Part shown: piece after piece, positions 15,399-19,289 of the stretch | Layout of the letters: each line of letters opens with the position of its first letter | How positions within the stretch are numbered: position 1 is the first letter of the stretch | From: RGIG1681 sp045596905 | Lineage (GTDB): Bacteria > Bacillota > Clostridia > Christensenellales > UBA1242 | Reading direction: 5' to 3' | NCBI GenBank assembly: GCA_045596905.1 | Contig: JAZODG010000010.1 | Location: forward strand, 1 to 19,289 | Length of the DNA: 19,289 nt | Notes under the pieces: model-generated | Seen by the model: the letters and a program-made list of their open reading frames with translations, nothing else | Database searches by the model: none | What the model was told of the DNA's origin: nothing | Position numbers and translations under genes: made by a program

Positions 15399-16348
15399 GA
15401 ATATTAAAGTTTGGTGGAAAGAGTTTAGATTCATTGGAAAAAACGCAAAAAATATGTAAATATATTAAAAAAATATATAAAAAAGAAAAAGAACTAATAA
15501 TTGTGGTTAGTGCAATCGGAAAAACTACTGACAAACTCATTGAAAAAGCTTCTCATTATTCAAACGGCAATCCTACAAAAAGGGATATGTCAGCTTTGTT
15601 GTCAATCGGAGAAACAGAGTCAAGTTGTCTTTTTTCAATGATGCTAAATTCAATGAATATTCCTGCGAAATCATTTCAAGCAAAAGACCTTTCATTTTTA
15701 ACAACAGACAGCTATGATAACGCACAAATTATAGATATAGATAAAAGTGTTTTAGTCTCATGCTTGAAAAATAAAACCGTTGCCGTCGTTGCTGGGTTTC
15801 AAGGCATAAACAAAAATGGAGAAACAACAACTCTTGGTCGTGGTGGTTCAGACACCACTGCTGTTGCTCTTGGTGTTGTGTTTAATACAAGTGTTGAAAT
15901 TTATTCTGATTTTGACGGAGTGTTTTGTGGTGACCCAAGAAAATTAAATTATAAAAAATTAAAGACAATCTCTCTTGAATCAATGTGTCTCATGAGTGAG
16001 AATGGTGCAAAAGTAATTTCTTCAAGAGCTTCTAGACTAGCTTTAAACAATAATCTAAAAATCATTTCAAAATCTTCTAGCTCACCAAATAAAAAAGGTT
16101 CAATAATTTCTCCTGTTGAGTCAAACAACATATCAATCACAGCTTTAGAGAATCTTTGCATGGTTTCCATTATATTTGATAACGAACAACAATTAAAATT
16201 TATTCTTAAAAATGTAGATAATGTTATAAATACATGCAAAATATACAATTTAACAGTAAAAACCAATTTAATTCAAATTTTAATAAATCAAAATGATTAT
16301 TCAAAAATAAATTATGTTTTATCAAAAAAATTAAAATTATTAAAATGA
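15395..16348 (+). CDS. Aspartokinase, short form with reduced ACT region
   Basis: This enzyme phosphorylates aspartate, the first step of the aspartate-family pathway and the one before asd. The kinase domain (about 1-235 of 317) shows KFGGKSL at the N-terminus (usually KFGGTS), LLSIGE, GRGGSDTTAVALG and SDFDGVFCGDPRK (usually TDVDGxYTADPR). Monofunctional aspartokinases are about 400 aa with two ACT domains that bind Lys or Thr. Here only about 80 residues follow the kinase domain, with no recognisable ACT ligand loop, so feedback control may be weak or different. The ATG at 15395 places KFGG at the normal distance; an upstream in-frame ATG at 15359 lies in the promoter region. Neither has a Shine-Dalgarno site. 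No terminator separates it from the YjzC-like gene. Confidence 0.88.
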   Translation: MRILKFGGKSLDSLEKTQKICKYIKKIYKKEKELIIVVSAIGKTTDKLIEKASHYSNGNPTKRDMSALLSIGETESSCLFSMMLNSMNIPAKSFQAKDLSFLTTDSYDNAQIIDIDKSVLVSCLKNKTVAVVAGFQGINKNGETTTLGRGGSDTTAVALGVVFNTSVEIYSDFDGVFCGDPRKLNYKKLKTISLESMCLMSENGAKVISSRASRLALNNNLKIISKSSSSPNKKGSIISPVESNNISITALENLCMVSIIFDNEQQLKFILKNVDNVINTCKIYNLTVKTNLIQILINQNDYSKINYVLSKKLKLLK

Positions 16349-16350
16349 GC

Positions 16351-16380
16351 TAATATTATTTTTGACTTTACACATAATAG
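16351..16380 (+). promoter_or_regulatory. Possible sporulation-type promoter of the YjzC-like gene
   Basis: TAATATT (16351-16357), a 15-bp gap and CATAATAG (16373-16380) resemble sigma-E/sigma-G family promoters of Bacillus (KMATATT / CATA-type -10) more than sigma-A ones. The match is loose, and a sigma-A reading of CATAAT without a -35 is also possible. Confidence 0.3.
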
Positions 16381-16395
16381 ATTCAGGGGGATATT

Positions 16396-16551
16396 ATGGA
16401 AAAATATAGACCAGGCGAAATAGTGCCAAAGTCATCAAACTATCAAGCATATGATAAAAATGAAAATGATGGTGGCACACTTTATCTTGAAAAAGGCGAC
16501 AGGTTTCCTGCGACTCAACATGAAGGAAGCTATTACGTAATTTCAAAATAA
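16396..16551 (+). CDS. YjzC-like small protein (51 aa)
   Basis: A strong ribosome site (GGGGGA at 16386-16391) precedes this ATG. The peptide begins MEKYRPGEIVPKSSNYQAYD and ends with LEKGDRFPATQHEGSYYVISK. The pattern [F/Y]xPGExxPxSGxY ... xGxxFPPT fits the YjzC-like family of small Firmicute proteins, whose function is unknown. A terminator follows directly. The family is small and soluble, and two half-motifs repeat a PxGE/xKGxRFP theme. Its promoter resembles sporulation-type promoters, so expression in the mother cell or forespore is a guess. The ORF is short but the family match and ribosome site make it a convincing gene. Confidence 0.82.
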   Translation: MEKYRPGEIVPKSSNYQAYDKNENDGGTLYLEKGDRFPATQHEGSYYVISK

Positions 16552-16553
16552 AT

Positions 16554-16588
16554 AAAAATCTAGTCATTGCGACTAGATTTTTTATTTT
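16554..16588. terminator. Bidirectional terminator
   Basis: AAATCTAGTC (16556-16565) and GACTAGATTT (16571-16580) form a perfect 10-bp stem with loop ATTGC. T-runs follow on the plus strand, for the YjzC-like gene, and on the minus strand (rc of the A-run at 16554-16558), for the convergent TtcA-like gene. Confidence 0.9.
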
Positions 16589-17432
16589 AATACTCATCTT
16601 TAAAGTGATGTCTTTCACCATTTTTATCTTTATAGGCAATAACAGTTGAAAGATTAACATTCTCAACACTTTTGAAAATATTACCTTCAATTTGTGGGTC
16701 TTCTTTGCTAAGGGTTTCAATCAACTTTCTAACCTTCACTCTTGTTGAACCAATCTTTTCTTCTTTAACCCCTTCAGTAAATTTGCATGCACATTGCAAA
16801 AACTCTAAACCATTATAATCTCTCCAGTGTTTGATATCTTTTTCTCTAATCAAATACATTGGACGAATCAACTCCATGCCATCAAAGTTTTCACTGTGAA
16901 GTTTTGGCATCATTGTTTGAACCTGTGCACCATAAAGCATTCCCATTAAGATTGTTTCAATAACATCATCATAATGATGTCCAAGAGCAATTTTGTTGCA
17001 GCCAAGTTCCTTTGCCTTGTTATATAAGTGACCCCTTCTCATTCTTGCACAAATGTAGCATGGCGATTTTTCAATATTAACAACATTGTCAAAAATATCA
17101 CTCTCAAACACTTCAATAGGAATAGACATTAATTTTGAATTATATTCAATCAACTCTTGATTTCTTTTGTTATACCCAGGGTTCATTACAATAAATTTAA
17201 TTTCAAAATCAAACTTATTGTGTCTTTTGAGTTCCTGAAAGAGTTTTGCCATTAACATTGAGTCTTTTCCACCAGAAATACAAACTGCAATTTTATCGTT
17301 TGGCTGAATCAAATCATATTCGTTAATTGCCTTTGCAAACTTGCTAAATATCTCTTTATGAAACTTTTTTCTGATACTTTCTTCTATTTTTTGCGTTTTT
17401 TCTAAAATTATTTCTTGGGTTAAATTTTCCAT
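16587..17432 (-). CDS. TtcA-family tRNA 2-thiocytidine synthetase-like protein
   Basis: TtcA enzymes use ATP and an iron-sulfur cluster to convert cytidine 32 of certain tRNAs to 2-thiocytidine. The 281-aa protein has the PP-loop ATP site SGGKDS (53-58), the CxxC pair CYICARMRRG (Cys125, Cys128), the GHHYDDVIETIL block, and a further cysteine pair CAC (Cys214, Cys216) that could give the third cluster ligand. This matches TtcA rather than TilS, which lacks these cysteines. Clostridial members of this family are less well studied than E. coli TtcA, so the exact modification is inferred. A weak AAAGG site precedes the ATG. It is transcribed alone. Confidence 0.88.
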   Translation of the reverse strand: MENLTQEIILEKTQKIEESIRKKFHKEIFSKFAKAINEYDLIQPNDKIAVCISGGKDSMLMAKLFQELKRHNKFDFEIKFIVMNPGYNKRNQELIEYNSKLMSIPIEVFESDIFDNVVNIEKSPCYICARMRRGHLYNKAKELGCNKIALGHHYDDVIETILMGMLYGAQVQTMMPKLHSENFDGMELIRPMYLIREKDIKHWRDYNGLEFLQCACKFTEGVKEEKIGSTRVKVRKLIETLSKEDPQIEGNIFKSVENVNLSTVIAYKDKNGERHHFKDEY

Positions 17433-17470
17433 TTTTTGCCTTTATTTTTACTATTTTTCTTTACTGTTTT

Positions 17471-17476
17471 ATTATA
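17471..17476 (-). promoter_or_regulatory. -10 box of the TtcA-like gene
   Basis: A perfect TATAAT (rc of 17471-17476) lies about 40 nt upstream of the TtcA-like start on the minus strand. No good -35 is visible at 16-18 bp. Confidence 0.5.
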
Positions 17477-17534
17477 AACAAAAATGTTAGAAAAATAAAT
17501 AGAAATTTGAAAATATGTAAATTTTAATCTACTA

Positions 17535-17563
17535 TTGACATTTAATTTCCAAAAGAGTAAAAT
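17535..17563 (+). promoter_or_regulatory. Strong sigma-A-type promoter of the Mn2+ riboswitch transcript
   Basis: A perfect TTGACA (17535-17540), a 17-bp spacer and TAAAAT (17558-17563) place the start at about 17570, exactly at the base of the riboswitch P1 stem. Confidence 0.92.
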
Positions 17564-17570
17564 TATAGCC

Positions 17571-17663
17571 GTAGAAAGGGAGTAGTTCTCGTTTGCAGTG
17601 CGTCATCACGAACACAAGTTCCGCGCTGTATTGTGTGTGTATATACATAACAAGACTTTCTAA
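17571..17663 (+). ncRNA. yybP-ykoY family Mn2+ riboswitch aptamer
   Basis: The 5' strand AGAAAGGGAGTAG matches the family's conserved GGGGAGTAG block, and the 3' part ends AACAAGACTTTCT, matching the conserved CAAGACC block. P1 pairs TAGAAAG (17572-17578) with CTTTCTA (17656-17662). The inner arm pairs CAGTGCG with CGCGCTG (7 bp, one G-T), then has the TCATCA internal segment and a distal hairpin GAAC-ACAA-GTTC. This is the same layout as the Lactococcus lactis yoaB riboswitch that I recall. Known members bind Mn2+ between the two conserved loops and switch downstream genes on. Confidence 0.9.
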
Positions 17664-17689
17664 ATAAATTTTAGGAAGCCTTGTTTTTT
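17650..17689 (+). terminator. Riboswitch expression platform: terminator exclusive with P1
   Basis: Bases 17650-17664 pair with 17670-17684 (14 of 15 positions; one A-C mismatch), loop TAAAT, followed by a U-tract. The left arm contains the entire 3' strand of P1 (17656-17662), so terminator and Mn2+-bound aptamer cannot form together. The predicted logic is Mn2+ present, P1 stable, no termination, gene on. Confidence 0.88.
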
Positions 17690-17725
17690 ATTTCTCTGAA
17701 AACATGTGCTTCGAAGGAGAAGATT

Positions 17726-18157
17726 ATGTATTATTTATCAAGAAGAGAAAAAGATGCCATACTTTCAGCAATTGTGGGCGCAGTATTTTTTGGTGGAATA
17801 TTTGTTTATTCAGGCGTTCAAGTTTATCAGTATGAAAAACAACAGTGTGAAGCAATAGCCAAAGAAGTTGGTTTTGACGTCATCGACGTTCAAGAAGCAG
17901 CGCTTAGTCAAATTAATGAAGACTTTAAAGCCACTATTAAATGCACTCACAAAGAAACAAAAGAGTCTCTTATAGTAGAGTATAAAATCACTTCAACCGA
18001 CTTTATTGTTATGAATCAACCTGAGTCAAATCCTTGGGAATATATCTCAATGTATATTATCCCAAATCAAGACCCAATTTTTGTTGGAACAGAAAAGGAA
18101 TATAAAAATTATTTAAAATCTGAAACCACCCCAGCTCCTCAACCTGAAGAAAAATAA
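17726..18157 (+). CDS. Mn2+-riboswitch-controlled single-pass membrane protein, not recognised
   Basis: The 143-aa protein follows the riboswitch with AAGGAG (17714-17719) 6 nt before the ATG. An in-frame TTG upstream lies inside the terminator and is not a credible start. A short charged start (MYYLSRREKD) precedes one membrane helix (about 11-31), then a polar domain (36-130) and a Pro/Glu-rich tail (TTPAPQPEEK). Two cysteines (Cys41, Cys73) and several acidic residues are present but no known metal motif. I do not recognise the family. The usual genes behind this riboswitch are Mn2+ exporters such as MntP, TerC-like, UPF0016 or P-type ATPases, all multi-helix proteins, which this is not. 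A role in Mn2+ export, sensing or envelope Mn2+ homeostasis is inferred only from its control. Confidence 0.85.
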   Translation: MYYLSRREKDAILSAIVGAVFFGGIFVYSGVQVYQYEKQQCEAIAKEVGFDVIDVQEAALSQINEDFKATIKCTHKETKESLIVEYKITSTDFIVMNQPESNPWEYISMYIIPNQDPIFVGTEKEYKNYLKSETTPAPQPEEK

Positions 18158-18163
18158 CTCTTA

Positions 18164-18191
18164 ACGCCCTGAATAATCAGGGTGTTTTTTT
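18164..18191 (+). terminator. Terminator of the riboswitch-controlled gene
   Basis: ACGCCCTGA (18164-18172) pairs with TCAGGGTGT (18177-18185), with one G-T pair and loop ATAA, followed by a run of T. Confidence 0.9.
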
Positions 18192-18207
18192 ATTATCGTC
18201 AAAAAAC

Positions 18208-18236
18208 TTTACTAATTTTTTCTTAAATAATATAAT
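18208..18236 (+). promoter_or_regulatory. Promoter of the HD-hydrolase gene
   Basis: TTTACT (18208-18213), a 17-bp spacer and a perfect TATAAT (18231-18236) lie just before the ribosome site GGAGGG (18247-18252), giving a leader of about 13 nt. Confidence 0.85.
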
Positions 18237-18255
18237 AGTTGTATATGGAGGGCTT

Positions 18256-18780
18256 ATGTGGGATTCAAAATTAACAACCGAAGCTATCTTTTTTGCAAAT
18301 CGTAGTCATGGTGACCAAACAATGGTACACCCTGAAAATATGCCATACTCTGCGCATTATTATGGTGTTGCACTCACTGCAATCAACTTTGCGCAACTTG
18401 TGAAGAATGTCGACTATGACCTTCTCATCTGCTCTGCTCTTTTGCATGACACCCTTGAAGACACATCTGCGTCGCATGCTGAAATTGCTGAAATATTTGG
18501 AAAAGGCATTGCCGACGGTGTTCTTGCTCTTACAAAAAACAAATATATTGAAAGACAAGACCAAATGCACGACAGCTTAAACAGAATCTTGATGCAGCCA
18601 AAAGAAATTGCTATTGTGAAGATGGCTGACCGCTACTTTAATCTTCGTGACAAGGTTCCAGCATGGTCTCAAGAAAAACATGATGCTTATAAACAAGAAG
18701 CCCAAATGATTTGTGATATGCTTGGCAAAAACTTGCCTGAGATTCAAAAAATATTACAAGAACAAATTGATAATTATTAG
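18256..18780 (+). CDS. HD-domain protein, likely small (p)ppGpp hydrolase
   Basis: The 174-aa protein matches the hydrolase domain of RelA/SpoT proteins and of stand-alone small alarmone hydrolases: His34 in the PYSAH block, the metal motif HDTLEDT (His64, Asp65, Glu68, Asp69), a TKNK segment and MADRYFNL (Asp125, Asn129). These enzymes remove pyrophosphate from (p)ppGpp with Mn2+ to end the stringent response. There is no synthetase, TGS or ACT domain, and the usual HxGQxRKxG pattern near the N-terminus is altered to SHGDQTMVHPENMP, so the substrate could differ. It has its own promoter and terminator. It sits next to the pyrophosphatase, which could dispose of the PPi released. Confidence 0.85.
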   Translation: MWDSKLTTEAIFFANRSHGDQTMVHPENMPYSAHYYGVALTAINFAQLVKNVDYDLLICSALLHDTLEDTSASHAEIAEIFGKGIADGVLALTKNKYIERQDQMHDSLNRILMQPKEIAIVKMADRYFNLRDKVPAWSQEKHDAYKQEAQMICDMLGKNLPEIQKILQEQIDNY

Positions 18781-18788
18781 TCTATTCA

Positions 18789-18820
18789 AACTCTTTTGCA
18801 CTTGCCAAAAGAGTTTTTTT
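18789..18820 (+). terminator. Terminator after the HD-hydrolase gene
   Basis: AACTCTTTTG (18789-18798) pairs with CAAAAGAGTT (18806-18815) around loop CACTTGC, followed by T. The -35 box of the next gene lies in the loop and right arm. Confidence 0.9.
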
Positions 18821-18830
18821 ATGGTATACT
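18802..18830 (+). promoter_or_regulatory. Promoter of ppa, embedded in the preceding terminator
   Basis: TTGCCA (18802-18807), a 17-bp spacer and TATACT (18825-18830) precede the ppa ribosome site AGGTGA (18843-18848). A 7-bp inverted repeat, CACTTGC (18799-18805) and GCAAGTG (18836-18842), flanks the promoter core. Confidence 0.75.
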
Positions 18831-18852
18831 CCTGTGCAAGTGAGGTGAAACT

Positions 18853-19289
18853 ATGAATATATTACATGATATTAACCCAGAAAGAATCAAAGAAGACAAA
18901 TTTATGGCTGTCATTGAAATTTGCAAACATAGCAAAGGCAAATATGAAATTGACAAAGAAACAGGATTATTGATGCTTGACAGAATTTTGTATACATCAA
19001 CACACTACCCTGCAAACTATGGATTTGTTCCATTAACATTAAGTGAAGATGACGACCCTTTGGACGTATTTGTTTATTGTTCTGAAGAAATACACCCTAT
19101 GTGTTTGGTTGAATGCAAAGCCATTGGAGCAATCGATATGATTGACACCAATCAAATCGACACAAAACTTATTGCAGTGCCAACAGGCGACCCAACATAT
19201 AGCAGCTACACAGAAATCACAGATATGCCACCACATATCATTGAAGAACTTATGCACTTTTTGAGAGTTTATAAAGAACTTGAAGGAAA
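18853..19289 (+). CDS. ppa: Inorganic pyrophosphatase, family I (3' end outside the window)
   Basis: This soluble enzyme hydrolyses pyrophosphate to phosphate, pulling biosynthetic reactions forward. The visible 145 residues carry the family I features: Glu22 and the SKGKYEID block (Lys30), Arg44, HYPANYGFVP (51-60), the metal signature DDDPLDV (66-72; Asp66, Asp68, Asp71) and DTNQIDTK followed by LIAVP. Family I enzymes are usually about 170-210 aa, so some 30-60 residues lie beyond the window end. The ATG has AGGTGA 4 nt upstream. It has its own promoter, so it need not be co-transcribed with the HD hydrolase. Confidence 0.96.
   Translation, partial: MNILHDINPERIKEDKFMAVIEICKHSKGKYEIDKETGLLMLDRILYTSTHYPANYGFVPLTLSEDDDPLDVFVYCSEEIHPMCLVECKAIGAIDMIDTNQIDTKLIAVPTGDPTYSSYTEITDMPPHIIEELMHFLRVYKELEG

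Noticed and set aside
17681..17725. In-frame TTG start upstream of the riboswitch-controlled protein.
   Set aside because: It lies inside the terminator arm; the ATG at 17726 has a proper ribosome site.
1..19289. tRNA/rRNA genes, CRISPR arrays, IS elements, prophage or restriction/toxin defence genes.
   Set aside because: None seen; genes are ordinary chromosomal functions and there are no long repeats or transposase motifs.

Overview
The window is AT-rich bacterial chromosome that uses TGA as a normal stop codon. A full-length spoIIE followed directly by tilS (the same order as in Bacillus), Bacillus-type Shine-Dalgarno sites, sigma-A-type promoters and U-tract terminators point to a low-GC, endospore-forming Firmicute. 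A clostridium is most likely; RadC and the double zinc-ribbon protein resemble clostridial forms. I cannot name a species. I saw no tRNA, rRNA, IS element, CRISPR array or prophage. The genes run in short, separately promoted units with very short 5' leaders, divided by hairpin terminators that often serve both strands.

Left part (1-6000). The window opens in a terminator hairpin, followed by a 40-codon ORF rich in Asn and Asp codons whose stop overlaps the start of asnA (ammonia-dependent asparagine synthetase). This looks like a leader peptide that senses the product or substrate of the enzyme. Next, on the minus strand, come a membrane-anchored double zinc-ribbon protein that may be leaderless, and a two-gene operon for a heterodimeric ABC exporter with one degenerate and one canonical ATPase site.

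Middle (6000-14400). On the plus strand are a RadC-family protein with a divergent JAMM motif and a P2A-type Ca2+-ATPase. On the minus strand are an unrecognised single-pass membrane protein preceded by an overlapping 36-codon membrane peptide gene (too short for usual gene callers), then tilS and spoIIE. The presumed spoIIE promoter has a perfect 8+1+8 palindrome filling its spacer.

Right part (14400-19289). Aspartate-semialdehyde dehydrogenase and an unusually short aspartokinase are divergent from a shared 60-bp region. With asnA, the window therefore holds three steps of aspartate-family amino-acid synthesis. Then come a 51-aa YjzC-like protein and a TtcA-like tRNA thiolase (the second PP-loop tRNA-modifying enzyme here). 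A complete yybP-ykoY (Mn2+) riboswitch follows, with a mutually exclusive terminator, controlling a 143-aa single-pass membrane protein of unknown function. Last are a small (p)ppGpp-hydrolase-like HD protein and a family I inorganic pyrophosphatase cut off by the window end.

The strongest leads are the Mn2+ riboswitch controlling an unknown protein and the Asn/Asp-rich leader ORF coupled to asnA.
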